Source: Flavobacteriia bacterium
GTDB taxonomy: Bacteria; Bacteroidota; Bacteroidia; Flavobacteriales_D; Crocinitomicaceae
Assembly: GCA_016183815.1 (NCBI GenBank)
Contig: JACPDW010000036.1
Span: forward strand, 1 to 64,000
DNA: 64,000 nt
Direction: 5' to 3'
A model generated the notes under the pieces. The model was not told the DNA's origin. It saw only the letters and a program-made list of their open reading frames with translations, and made no database searches. The position numbers were made by a program, and so were the translations under genes. This document shows positions 18,355 to 27,635 of this stretch, in pieces (positions within the stretch are counted from its first letter, which is position 1; each line of letters begins with the position of its first letter).

Positions 18355-18421
18355 GTTTTATTTATAAAATTCAAGTTCAAAATTTCCATTTAAAATCGTA
18401 TGATCTTTTTGAAATTGATTC

Positions 18422-18429
18422 CAAAAATA
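18422..18429 (-). promoter_or_regulatory. Candidate -7 box TATTTTTG upstream of scoB
   Basis: On the minus strand the octamer reads TATTTTTG, matching TAnnTTTG. It lies 67 nt before the scoB ATG, leaving a longer leader than at other genes here. Confidence 0.35.
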
Positions 18430-18478
18430 CACTAAAATTTTATATTTAAGTTCATTTTATATTAAATAAAAACAAAGC

Positions 18479-19540
18479 TTATCTTATTCCCTCACTAACA
18501 AGCCATTGACTGTATTTCTTAGCTAAAAAAGAATGTTTTGAGTAATCGACTGAAAAATCGTGTAATCCCGAATAATCTGGTTTAGCAATCAAGAATAAAA
18601 ATTCATTTTTTTCTCTATTTAAAACGGCATCTACTACTTTAACTGGTGGAATACAGATTGGTCCGGGAGGTAATCCGCTGTAAATATATGTATTATATGG
18701 GCAGTCTTTGTCTCGATGCTCAAAAGTTAAGCGTTGAACACTATCCAAGGCATTTCCCCAACAAAATTTGAAAGTTGGGTCTGATTGCAATTTAATTCCT
18801 TTATTGATTCTGTTTAGATAAAGACCCGCAATAATAGGCCACTCAGAAGGATTTCTACTTTGTTCTGAATATACAATACTTGCTAAGGTTACTACTTGTG
18901 AAGGACTTTCTAAACCAATGGATTTAATTTTATTTTTTCTTTCAGTTGTCCAAAATTGTTTAAATTCTTTAGCCATTCTTTCTACAAAAGCTTTTTCATC
19001 GGTATCCCAATACATTTTATACGTATTTGGTAAAAATAAACTGGGAAGTTGTTCAAGTGTAAAATCGTATTTTGACAAACACTCATCTGAAGTAATATAT
19101 GTAGCTAATAATGAGCTGTCCAGCATTAAATTTTTTGCAACTTTCCCACATAATTGATAAATATCTCTACAATTGTTAAAGGTAACATCAACTTCAACTT
19201 CAGCATTTCCATTTCCTTTTGAGTTTAATGTAAAACCATTTAATAAATGACGAATTGGAGTTTTTGCTTTAATAATGTATTTACCTGCAGAGAGTTTGCT
19301 TTTTTTCAATCTTTTATAATTGGCTACTTTTAAAAAACCTTCTTTATCTTTTAAAAAACCTTCTTTAATTAATAATTCAGCTAATTCATTTGTTTCTAAA
19401 TTACCTCTAAAATAAAATTCAACATCTTGATTGTTTAATGTTTTTTTTGCTCCTGCGAGATATAAATTAATTTGAGGAATTGCTAAAATCACTAAAGTTA
19501 GACAGATTAAAATCAAGGCAATAATTATTTTTTTTTTCAT
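18479..19540 (-). CDS. mltG: Endolytic murein transglycosylase MltG
   Basis: The 353-residue YceG/MltG family protein has one N-terminal membrane helix (residues 4-26), a LysM-like region (~40-110) and the catalytic domain. ASIVYSEQ contains the Glu (residue 226) that aligns with E. coli Glu218. The family signatures LYLNRINKGIKLQSDPT and YNTYIYSGLPPGPICIPP follow. It cleaves nascent glycan strands at the periplasmic face of the inner membrane and so limits their length. The first residue after ASIV is Tyr rather than the usual Glu, but the catalytic Glu is kept. The start overlaps the GNAT gene stop by 4 bp (ATGA), placing it last in a four-gene operon. Confidence 0.94.
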   Translation of the reverse strand: MKKKIIIALILICLTLVILAIPQINLYLAGAKKTLNNQDVEFYFRGNLETNELAELLIKEGFLKDKEGFLKVANYKRLKKSKLSAGKYIIKAKTPIRHLLNGFTLNSKGNGNAEVEVDVTFNNCRDIYQLCGKVAKNLMLDSSLLATYITSDECLSKYDFTLEQLPSLFLPNTYKMYWDTDEKAFVERMAKEFKQFWTTERKNKIKSIGLESPSQVVTLASIVYSEQSRNPSEWPIIAGLYLNRINKGIKLQSDPTFKFCWGNALDSVQRLTFEHRDKDCPYNTYIYSGLPPGPICIPPVKVVDAVLNREKNEFLFLIAKPDYSGLHDFSVDYSKHSFLAKKYSQWLVSEGIR

Positions 19541-20055
19541 AAATACTGATAGATATGTTCGTTAATTCTTTTTCCTTTTTCTACAAAACAAGCCAATTTT
19601 GTTCCTACTTTGATAAAACCAGCTTTTTCAAATAATTGAATACTTTCAAAATTGTCTTCTAAAATATGAGCAAATATCGTATGAAATTCTAAAAAATCAA
19701 GCACATATTTTTTTATTAATTCTAAAGATTCACTGGCATATCCTTTTTTTCGATTTGATGAATCGGCAATTAAAATTCCAATACCAACTCGTTGATGTTT
19801 AAAATGTGCATCATATAAATCTAAAGTGCCTATAGAATCATTGTTTTCTTTTAAACAAATCATTAAACGTAATTCACCTGATTGTCTAAAGTTTTGAATG
19901 CTATGAATATGATCTAGAATTGCTTGTAAAGAGTATGGTGCTTCTGTATTACTTACTCGCCAGTTTTCTTGATTATTTTCCCATACAAGAATTTTTGGTG
20001 CATCAGATGGTTCAACTGCTCTTAAATATATATTTTTTCCTTCTAGATAATTCAT
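19537..20055 (-). CDS. GNAT family N-acetyltransferase (RimJ/RimL-like)
   Basis: The 172-residue protein starts with YLEGKNIYLRAVEPSDAPKI, typical of RimJ/RimL-type acetyltransferases. It has the acetyl-CoA loop region RVGIGILIADSSNRKKGYASESLEL and ends with ESIQLFEKAGFIKVGT. It probably transfers an acetyl group to an amine of a small molecule or a protein N-terminus; the substrate is unknown. It overlaps both neighbours by 4 bp, so it is translated in an operon with the unknown gene upstream and mltG downstream. Confidence 0.88.
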   Translation of the reverse strand: MNYLEGKNIYLRAVEPSDAPKILVWENNQENWRVSNTEAPYSLQAILDHIHSIQNFRQSGELRLMICLKENNDSIGTLDLYDAHFKHQRVGIGILIADSSNRKKGYASESLELIKKYVLDFLEFHTIFAHILEDNFESIQLFEKAGFIKVGTKLACFVEKGKRINEHIYQYL

Positions 20056-20549
20056 TTTTTATTGAGAAGTTGATTGACTCTTTGTTGAACATCATTTTTA
20101 TTATACGACAATACAAAATGATGAAAGTTTGGCAAAAATAGTCCAAAATAATTAACTATTCTTTTTTTTTGATTCAATTCGTTTAATAATTCAGGTAAAA
20201 TAAATGACTTTGTTTTATTTAAAAGAATTTCAATAAGTGGTACAATACAAGTGATTTGATGGTTTACTTGAGGATATTTATTGACAATAATATCAAAACG
20301 CTTTTCATAAGATGAATCATGAGTTAATTCGACAAGTATAAAAGGAATTTTCTTTTTAATTATAAAAGACAGAATTGTTTGAACATTTTGTATGTCTTTA
20401 CCATTGATTTTCAAGCTAAAGTATTGTTCGTTTACTGATAAGGCAATATGTGGAGGTATTTTGTCTGCATGAATTATCCAAAGAAAGGTTTTGTTAACGA
20501 ATGATTCAACTTTAAATTCTTGAATAGTTTTAAATTGAAAAAAAGACAT
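20052..20549 (-). CDS. Conserved-looking protein of unknown function
   Basis: The 165-residue protein has no signal peptide, no membrane segment and no domain I recognise. Visible features are WIIHADKIPPHIALSVNEQY near the N-terminus, a stretch of alternating hydrophobic residues (IPFILVELTHD), and a Lys/Asn-rich C-terminus. It sits 8 bp after the giant repeat protein gene and overlaps the GNAT gene by 4 bp, so it is clearly part of that operon. It is probably cytoplasmic. The tight coupling on both sides supports a real gene. Confidence 0.78.
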   Translation of the reverse strand: MSFFQFKTIQEFKVESFVNKTFLWIIHADKIPPHIALSVNEQYFSLKINGKDIQNVQTILSFIIKKKIPFILVELTHDSSYEKRFDIIVNKYPQVNHQITCIVPLIEILLNKTKSFILPELLNELNQKKRIVNYFGLFLPNFHHFVLSYNKNDVQQRVNQLLNKK

Positions 20550-20557
20550 TATATTAA

Positions 20558-23500
20558 CTAATAATTTTTTGTCAATTTAGCGTCTTGAGTTTCCTTTTGC
20601 CAAACATATTCTGTTGAAGGATTGCTGTTTTTCGAAAAAGTAATTCCAGTTAATGTTTGAGTTCTGATATAAATTTGACCATATCCATTTTTTACCACAA
20701 TTCTTCTAGTAATGACCGCTTTAAGTAAGCCATTTTCATCGTGTTGGTTAAAAACTTCTTGAGAAACACCTTCTGGGTATAATGTTCCTAATTCGTTGGC
20801 TACTTTATCGTCAAATTTGATTTGTTTAGAGTTTAATTTATCTAACAATCCTTGTGAAGATTTTAACTGATCCTCTTTAGAAATTGAATTTTTATCGTTT
20901 TTATTTTGAATGTCTGTACTAACCGTCTGCATTTCACTAATATTTTCATCCACTTTTTTACTTTTTTCAGTATTAGCAAGAGAATTGCCTTGATCAATGG
21001 TGCTTATAGTGTATTTGCTATCTAAAATTTGCTGATTGTTGTTTTCTGAATTTTGATTTAGATTGGTAGCTTGTTCATTGTTAACTTTAGTCATGTTTTC
21101 TACTTTAGAATCCATTTTGTTTTTTTCAATATCAAATCGTTGGTCTTGATTAACCTGATTTTCAGATAGTTTGTTTTGATTGGTCAAACTTTTCTCCAAA
21201 TGTTCATTTTGTTTGCTACCTTCATTATTTGTAATTTCATTTACACCTTTTTTAAGGTTTTCAACATTGTCTTGACGAATTTTGTCTTGTTCTTCGTTAA
21301 GATTATATTGATTGTTGGTTGTTTCATTTAATGATTTATCTGCTTGTAAAGACAATTCTTGTGATTTTTTACCTGATTCAAATTCACTTTTGAGTAAATC
21401 ACTTTCAATAGCTTCAATCTCTTCTTTGTTGTTATTTGAAATTTTTCCATCTTCAACAGCTTTAATGGATTGATTTTTTTTCTCTTCTTCAAATTCAACA
21501 GATAAGTTTAAAATATTTTTACTTTCTTTGGTTTGATTTTCGTAATCATTTTTGTTTAGTTCATTATTTGTCGAACTTACGTGTTTTTCAACTATTTTAC
21601 GAGAATCAAAATCGTCTTCCACTTTTTCAGAAATTTTTATTTGAGTACTTTCAAGTTGACCTTGATCTTTAATGTTTTTGTTGTAAGCATTTAAATTTGA
21701 TTCAATATCAACTTTCTTATTCTCATCAACGATTTGAACAATACCTTTTGTGTTTCCTTCATAAACAAGAGATTTTTCAGTTTCATATTGACCTTTTTCA
21801 ATAGAAACATTATTCACATAATCTTTATTGTTAAGTTGTTCATTGTATTTAAAATTACTTGTTTCACTTACAAATTGTTCATTTTGTTTAGTACTATTTT
21901 TTAATTCATCTACTGTATTTTGTCTATTTTCATCAGCCTGATCATCTCTTTCGGTGTTTTTCTTTTCGATGTTAGAGATCGTATTAGTAGTTGTTAATAA
22001 TTGTTCTTTCTTTTGAATAGTAGTTCCCGTTTCTGCATCTTGAATTTTCTCTTGTCTATTTTTTAATTTACCTGATTTTATACTTTTTCGTTGTAATTCA
22101 GCTTTAATAAGTGCTTCATGAACTTTTTCAGGATCTTCATTGCTTGGTTCGCCTAAAATTGCTAAAGGTTCAACCTTTTTAACAACTTTTGGGTTTAAAA
22201 TAGCTTCAATTTCTGCTAATTTTTGTTTAGGATAAGAGTCTGTGTTGCGAAGAGATAATGCACGTTCATACAATTCTTTTGCTCTATCGTATTTAGTATT
22301 TCCAAAAAATTCATCTGCTTTGGTAATTATTTTTTGATATTGAATATTTTCATCGTCTATTAATTTGATTTGCTTTAAGCATATATCATATTGTTTTTTA
22401 GCATATTTATCATTAGAAATCAAATTTAAAGCCAATTCATATTTATTTTTAGCTTCTTTATATTCTTTTAAATTAAATAATTCATCTGCTGATTTTATTA
22501 TTGCATCAAAATCTTTTTTTAATTTATTCGCATCATTTTGTTTGGATTCATTATCTAAAATTTGTTGTATTTCTTTTATTTTATCTTCTGCTTTCTTATC
22601 TCCGGGTTTTATTTGTAGTGCATTGTTAAATTCTTTAATTGCATTATCGTACAATTTATTTTTAAAAGCCAGTTCTCCTTTAGACATAAAGTCATTATAT
22701 GCTTGTTCTTTTTTAGAATTATCTGAATTTTTGTTTTTTAAATCTGTCAATTCTGTGATTCTTTTAGGAGGTAAAGTTTCATTTGGTTTTAGTTTACCTG
22801 CTTCTACAAAAGAATTAATGGCTTTTTCATAGTCTTTATTTGTTGCAAAAGTTTCAGCTGATTTAATTAAATCATTGTACTTTTTGTCTTTATCAGCTTG
22901 ATTTAATTTATCTTCTTTTTCTTTTTTTATTAATTCTTCGATTTCAGTTAATTTGTTTTTTGGAATTATATCGTCTTTTTTAAGAGTTAATGCCCTGTTA
23001 TACATCTCTTTAGCTTTAGTCCAGTTTTTTTCGTCAATAGCTTTCTGTCCAGCTTCTAATATTTTTTGATATTGTTTATCACTTTCAGATTTGTTACTTT
23101 CTTCTAATTTTTGTGCTTCTGCTGCTTTTTCTACAGGTTCTTTTTCGTTTGGTTTAATTGTCAATGCATCATTATATAATTTGATGGCATCTATATATTT
23201 TTTTGCTGTAAACGATTCATTGGCTTTTTTCATTACTGCTAAATATTTTTTATCTACTTCAGCTATATTGGCTTGATTCGACTTAATTTTTTCTAATTCA
23301 GAAATTTTATTTTTAGCTTTTTCACTGGAAGGTTTTTTACTTAAAGCTAATTTGTATTTTGTAATTGCTGCGTCTAAATTGCTTATTTCCAAAGTTTGTG
23401 CTTCTTGCATTATAGATAAAAACTCATTTTCTGTTTTGAGTTTGTTTTCAACATCAACTAAATATTTATTGACTTCTGCATCATTACTTTTTATTCCTTT

Positions 23501-25219
23501 AGCTTCATTGAAAGCTTGTTTGGATTCAAGGTAATTTTCGGATTTAAACAATTCAATACCTTTGTTTTTTAAGAGCTTAAATTTTTCGTCTAACTGTGCT
23601 TGAGATTGCTGTTGATTGATTTTTGTATTGATTTCATCCAATTTTTTTTGTGCTTCAATGTGTTTATTGTCTAAAAGTAAAACCTCTTCGAAAGATTTTT
23701 TAGCTCCAAATAAATCGTTTTTGCCTAATTTAGTGTTGCCATCCTTTAATAAATTATTGATTTGTTCCAGTTTTTTTTGTGCCTCAGCTTGACTTTGTAA
23801 TAATTGGTCAATTTTGGCTATATTTTGTTTTGGTAAAACATTGTTTGGATCGATGTTACTTGCTTCAAGATATTTAGTTTTGGCTTCATTGAGTTTATTT
23901 GCACTCATCAATTCATCGGCCAATTTCATTACGGAGTTGAATTTAGCAATTTTTTCAGCGTTTTTAGCGTCTTCAAGAATTTTTATCTCTATTTCCTTTA
24001 ATTTATCTTTTGGATAGTTTGGAATATTGTCTATTGCTATCGCTTGATTATAAGCTGCTTTGGCTTCTGGATATTTTTTTTGAGCTAGGAACTCGTCACC
24101 TTGTTTAATAAAACCTTGATATTTTTGATTCTTTTGCTCTTGCTCAGCTAATGTTTTCATTAGACTTTCAATCTCTGAGATTCTTTTTTTAACGTTTTCA
24201 TCTGAAGGTTTTAATTTAACAGCCTCCATATATTTTTCTTTTGCTTCAGGATATTTTTTTTGATTAAATAAAGCATCAGCTGAAGAAACAAGTTGTTTAA
24301 ATTGATTTTCTAACTCTTGTTCTTTTTTGGTTTTTTCAATCAACTTATTAACATTGTTAATCTGATCTTTAGGGTAAGGATCGTCTTTTATTTTTAATGC
24401 TTCGTTATATTTGTTTATTGCTTCATTGTATTTTTTTTGTTTTTGTAATTCATCTGCTGTGGATAATATTGCTTTGTATTGCTCTTCTTTTTGTTGATCA
24501 GCTAAATTGGCTTGTTTTTGTTTTTTAACTAGAGCATCTAATTCCTTTATTTTGTCTTTTGGATATTGTTCTTTTGGCTTAAGCATTGAGGCCTCTTCGT
24601 ATTTTGTTAATGCCATTTCATATTTTGCTTCTTTGTACCAACCATCGGCTAAATCAATAGCTTTTTGATATAAAACATCATTTTGAGAATTTTTTTTGTT
24701 GGCATCGGCTAAGATAGAATCAATTTTTTTCTTCATTTTGTTTGCCATGTCTTGATCGTAGGTTAACAAGGCATTCATTCCATCAAAATAAAACTCAGTT
24801 ATAGGGTTGTTTTCTACAAAACTAAAGTCAACATCAGGAATTTTATCAAACAAACTAACTTCAACTTCCATTTTTGCTTTGTTACCTCCTTGTAGTAATT
24901 CAGCAGCAATTCCTTTGGTATCTACAATTAGATAACGAGAAACTTTTCCACTTTTTGTGAGTTCTAATTTGTATTTTTTACCTGAGGGCACTGTGAATTT
25001 TAAATTTCCACTGCTTGTTGTAGTAGCTGATTGAATTGTGCTTGTGCCTTCAACTACTTCTATATTTACTCCTGATAACTTTTTTCCTGTAGCAAAATCT
25101 GCAGTTTTAACATCTATTTCTACCATCACTTGGGCAGAGAAATAGGTAGAAAAAAGTACGATAAATAATCCAAATAAAACCCTCATTGTTGCAGTATTTT
25201 TTATAAGATACAATTTCAT
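20558..25219 (-). CDS. Giant TPR-like repeat protein with low-complexity tail
   Basis: The 1553-residue exported protein has a signal peptide; translation may begin at Met1 or at Met12, just before VLFGLFIVLFSTYFSAQ. Residues ~30-125 look like a carboxypeptidase-regulatory fold. About 14 repeats of ~60 residues follow from ~183 to ~1020, each like YNEAINKYNEALKIK plus YPKDKIKEIE, resembling TPRs joined by coiled-coil linkers. Residues ~1080-1470 are Asn/Gln/Glu/Lys-rich and low in complexity. A compact C-terminal part contains TRRIVVKNGYGQIYI and STEYVWQKET. It is likely periplasmic or envelope-associated, perhaps a scaffold. It heads the operon that ends in mltG, which hints at a cell-wall role; that is inference. 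I see no T9SS sorting domain. Confidence 0.88.
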   Translation of the reverse strand: MKLYLIKNTATMRVLFGLFIVLFSTYFSAQVMVEIDVKTADFATGKKLSGVNIEVVEGTSTIQSATTTSSGNLKFTVPSGKKYKLELTKSGKVSRYLIVDTKGIAAELLQGGNKAKMEVEVSLFDKIPDVDFSFVENNPITEFYFDGMNALLTYDQDMANKMKKKIDSILADANKKNSQNDVLYQKAIDLADGWYKEAKYEMALTKYEEASMLKPKEQYPKDKIKELDALVKKQKQANLADQQKEEQYKAILSTADELQKQKKYNEAINKYNEALKIKDDPYPKDQINNVNKLIEKTKKEQELENQFKQLVSSADALFNQKKYPEAKEKYMEAVKLKPSDENVKKRISEIESLMKTLAEQEQKNQKYQGFIKQGDEFLAQKKYPEAKAAYNQAIAIDNIPNYPKDKLKEIEIKILEDAKNAEKIAKFNSVMKLADELMSANKLNEAKTKYLEASNIDPNNVLPKQNIAKIDQLLQSQAEAQKKLEQINNLLKDGNTKLGKNDLFGAKKSFEEVLLLDNKHIEAQKKLDEINTKINQQQSQAQLDEKFKLLKNKGIELFKSENYLESKQAFNEAKGIKSNDAEVNKYLVDVENKLKTENEFLSIMQEAQTLEISNLDAAITKYKLALSKKPSSEKAKNKISELEKIKSNQANIAEVDKKYLAVMKKANESFTAKKYIDAIKLYNDALTIKPNEKEPVEKAAEAQKLEESNKSESDKQYQKILEAGQKAIDEKNWTKAKEMYNRALTLKKDDIIPKNKLTEIEELIKKEKEDKLNQADKDKKYNDLIKSAETFATNKDYEKAINSFVEAGKLKPNETLPPKRITELTDLKNKNSDNSKKEQAYNDFMSKGELAFKNKLYDNAIKEFNNALQIKPGDKKAEDKIKEIQQILDNESKQNDANKLKKDFDAIIKSADELFNLKEYKEAKNKYELALNLISNDKYAKKQYDICLKQIKLIDDENIQYQKIITKADEFFGNTKYDRAKELYERALSLRNTDSYPKQKLAEIEAILNPKVVKKVEPLAILGEPSNEDPEKVHEALIKAELQRKSIKSGKLKNRQEKIQDAETGTTIQKKEQLLTTTNTISNIEKKNTERDDQADENRQNTVDELKNSTKQNEQFVSETSNFKYNEQLNNKDYVNNVSIEKGQYETEKSLVYEGNTKGIVQIVDENKKVDIESNLNAYNKNIKDQGQLESTQIKISEKVEDDFDSRKIVEKHVSSTNNELNKNDYENQTKESKNILNLSVEFEEEKKNQSIKAVEDGKISNNNKEEIEAIESDLLKSEFESGKKSQELSLQADKSLNETTNNQYNLNEEQDKIRQDNVENLKKGVNEITNNEGSKQNEHLEKSLTNQNKLSENQVNQDQRFDIEKNKMDSKVENMTKVNNEQATNLNQNSENNNQQILDSKYTISTIDQGNSLANTEKSKKVDENISEMQTVSTDIQNKNDKNSISKEDQLKSSQGLLDKLNSKQIKFDDKVANELGTLYPEGVSQEVFNQHDENGLLKAVITRRIVVKNGYGQIYIRTQTLTGITFSKNSNPSTEYVWQKETQDAKLTKNY

Positions 25220-25252
25220 TTAAAAAAGGTTCAATAAATTGGATTTAATCTA

Positions 25253-25260
25253 CAAAAATA
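25253..25260 (-). promoter_or_regulatory. Candidate -7 box TATTTTTG upstream of giant repeat gene
   Basis: Minus-strand TATTTTTG fits TAnnTTTG and lies 33 nt before the start at 25219. It would drive the four-gene operon ending in mltG. Confidence 0.45.
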
Positions 25261-25386
25261 AGAATTTATTACAAAAGTTAATAAGATGAATGGAATTTAT
25301 TTATAAGTCATCAAAAAATATCTTTTTATTTCGATCTTTTTAAAACAAAAATATTTTTTATAAATTTATACACTTAAAAACATAGA

Positions 25387-26340
25387 ATGGACTCAAATTC
25401 TTCAATTAAAATTCGTTTTTCTTTTTTAGGCACAGGAGGTGAATTGTTTAAAATACTTCTTCTAAATTGGATATTAACGGTGCTTACTTTAGGTATTTAT
25501 TACCCTTGGGCAAAAGAAAAATACCTTAAATATTTATACAATTCTTCACAGTTTAACAATGACCCTTTTCGTTTTCACGGCACCGGAAAAGAAATGTTTA
25601 TCGGAATGATAAAAGCTTTGGTTTTGGTGATTTTATTTTACGGAATTTTTTATCTTTTGCTCATCAATGGGCAAATTATCGCGTTACTTGTATTTTTTTA
25701 CGCAGGACTTTTTTTTATTGTTCCTTTAGCGATTCATGGCTCGTATAGATATCGTTTGTCTCGTTCGTCCTGGAGAAATATTCGTTTTAGATATTCAGGT
25801 AATAAAACAATTTTGATGTTGAATTTTCTAAAATGGGTTATACTAACTATAGTAACTCTTGGAATTTACACCTCATGGTTTAAATGTAATTTACGTAAAT
25901 ATTTATACGATAACATTTATTTTGGTAATGTTCGTTTTAGATATGTTGGAAATGGGGAAGATTTGTTTGTTATAAACTTTAAAGGTATTGTTTTTTCATT
26001 TTTAACTTTTGGGATTTATAGTTTTTGGTGGAAAAAAGATCAATTTAACTTTTATGTCAATAATATACGTATAGAACAAGACGGAAAAATTTCAAAATTA
26101 CAGTCTAATTTAGACGCAGGAGAAGTCTTTGAACTTATTGTAATCAACTATTTGATGATGGTTTTCACTTTTGGAATTGCTTATCCTTGGGTGGTGAGTA
26201 GAAGTCTAAAAAAACTCTATTCTTTGATGTATGTAGTAGGTGAGGTTGATTTTGATGGATTAGCACAAAATACAGAAAATTACAACGATGCCTTGGGTGA
26301 TGATGTTGCCGACTTTCTTGACATAGATTTCTTCATTTAA
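25387..26340 (+). CDS. DUF898 (YjgN-like) membrane protein
   Basis: The 317-residue multi-pass inner-membrane protein has about six to eight hydrophobic segments. It is built from repeats of the DUF898 pattern: FLGTGGELF, then LNWILTVLTLGIYYPWAKEKYLKYLYNSS and FRFHGTG. Variants appear at ~140-200 (LKWVILTIVTLGIY, RFRYVGNG) and ~195-280 (FLTFGIYSFWW, FTFGIAYPW). The function of the family is unknown. The next gene, an M48 protease, starts 3 bp later. DUF898 and M48 genes are often paired, so the two probably act together in the membrane. Confidence 0.9.
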   Translation: MDSNSSIKIRFSFLGTGGELFKILLLNWILTVLTLGIYYPWAKEKYLKYLYNSSQFNNDPFRFHGTGKEMFIGMIKALVLVILFYGIFYLLLINGQIIALLVFFYAGLFFIVPLAIHGSYRYRLSRSSWRNIRFRYSGNKTILMLNFLKWVILTIVTLGIYTSWFKCNLRKYLYDNIYFGNVRFRYVGNGEDLFVINFKGIVFSFLTFGIYSFWWKKDQFNFYVNNIRIEQDGKISKLQSNLDAGEVFELIVINYLMMVFTFGIAYPWVVSRSLKKLYSLMYVVGEVDFDGLAQNTENYNDALGDDVADFLDIDFFI

Positions 26341-26343
26341 ATT

Positions 26344-27414
26344 ATGTATTTTTCAAAAGCCATATATTATGATGGATTAACATCAACTCCTCATCCAGTC
26401 GAATTAAAATATGACGAAAACAAAAACGACATTTCTTTTGTTACTGCTGACAAAATAGACCACTCATGGCTTTTATTTTCATGTATAGTAGAAATAAAAC
26501 CTCATTTATTAAGGATTAGCAGTAAAGACAATACTGGTCAACAAATAAAAGTAGAAGATTTACAGTTTATTTACCATTTTAATCGTTTATTTCAAGAGGG
26601 GAAAGTTTCGTGGTACACTCGTTTATTACGAATGAATTTTTTAAAATGGATTCTTTTTATAAGTGGATTTATGGTGTTGATAATCAGCTTGTATATGTTA
26701 TTTTTACCTGTACTTTCTGATGCCTTATGTTCAGTAATACCTAAAGATGTTGACAATGAAATTGGAGAAAAGTCCTTAAATTCGTTTTTATCTGATTACG
26801 AAATAGACTCGAATAAAACTGTTGTATTAAATCAATATCTAAGGGAAATCAAAACTCCTAAAAACAACAAATTTAAAATAATTGTCGTAAAATCAAAAGA
26901 AATTAACGCTTTTGCTTTACCAAATGGAAGTATAGTAATATTTTCAGAAATGCTCAATAAAATAAAACATTCCAGTCAATTAAATGCCTTATTAGGGCAT
27001 GAGATAAGTCACGTTACGCACCGACATTCGATGAGATCACTATGTAAAAACATGTTTACTTATCTTTGGATATCTTTATTATTTTCTGATGTAAGTACAG
27101 TACAAACGATTTTAGCTGAGAACGCATATACCTTACAAAGTTTATCTTTTTCGAGAGAGTTTGAGAAAGAAGCTGATTTTGGAAGTATTGATTTGTTAAG
27201 ACAAAACGGACTTCCTGTTGAGGGGATAATTGAGTTAATGCAAATTATTAGTGTGGAACAAAAAAGCAGCATCCCACAATTTTTAAGTACTCATCCAATG
27301 GGAAACAAGAGAATTGAGTATAACAAGAAGGAAATTGGCAAGTTAAAACCCTATATGATTCAAGAAAAAAAGGTGGAAAAATTAAATGAAATTTGGGGAG
27401 AGATTCAGAAGTGA
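26344..27414 (+). CDS. M48 family (HtpX/Oma1-like) metalloprotease
   Basis: This 356-residue membrane-anchored zinc protease has one hydrophobic segment at ~100-125 (WILFISGFMVLIISLYMLFL). The catalytic domain carries INAFALPNGSIVIFSEML, the zinc site HEISH (residues 219-223) and the third ligand in FEKEADFGSIDLL. STHPMGNKRI near the C-terminus is typical of M48 proteins such as Oma1 and BepA. It probably degrades misfolded membrane or envelope proteins. It follows the DUF898 gene by 3 bp and should be co-transcribed with it. The N-terminal ~95 residues resemble the domain found in other DUF898-linked M48 proteins. Confidence 0.91.
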   Translation: MYFSKAIYYDGLTSTPHPVELKYDENKNDISFVTADKIDHSWLLFSCIVEIKPHLLRISSKDNTGQQIKVEDLQFIYHFNRLFQEGKVSWYTRLLRMNFLKWILFISGFMVLIISLYMLFLPVLSDALCSVIPKDVDNEIGEKSLNSFLSDYEIDSNKTVVLNQYLREIKTPKNNKFKIIVVKSKEINAFALPNGSIVIFSEMLNKIKHSSQLNALLGHEISHVTHRHSMRSLCKNMFTYLWISLLFSDVSTVQTILAENAYTLQSLSFSREFEKEADFGSIDLLRQNGLPVEGIIELMQIISVEQKSSIPQFLSTHPMGNKRIEYNKKEIGKLKPYMIQEKKVEKLNEIWGEIQK

Positions 27415-27476
27415 TGAAAATGAATTTCGGGTTATTATAAAATCTAAAAAAAGGTAAATGTTTTATTCTAAATGAA

Positions 27477-27635
27477 TTATATTTCCTTTAAGTTGTTCTT
27501 ATAAAACCTTGAAATCAAAATCTCCTTTTCACCAATAAAAATTGAAGAAGATTTTCGTGAAGTGATTTTATTTTTATTAATTAAATAGGAGCGATGAACT
27601 CGTATAAAAATTTCACTTAGTTTTTTTTCAATTTC
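27477..27635 (-). pseudogene. Cut-off 3' part of LytTR DNA-binding domain
   Basis: After the in-frame TAA (27636-27638) the same frame continues for 52 codons to a TAA at 27477. It reads EIEKKLSEIFIRVHRSYLIN, then KNKITSRKSSSIFIGEKE and so on. This is the normal second half of a LytTR domain (the RVHRSYLIN motif is diagnostic), so the regulator gene was originally about 219 codons long. Confidence 0.8.

Noticed and set aside
18479-19540. Loss of the catalytic residue in MltG, because ASIV is followed by Tyr
   Set aside because: Counting from the E. coli protein, the catalytic Glu is two residues further on, and that Glu (residue 226) is present.
22365-22832. 155-codon plus-strand open frame opposite the giant repeat gene
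   Set aside because: It is antisense to a well-supported repetitive coding sequence and has a composition expected of the reverse strand of Lys/Glu-rich codons.
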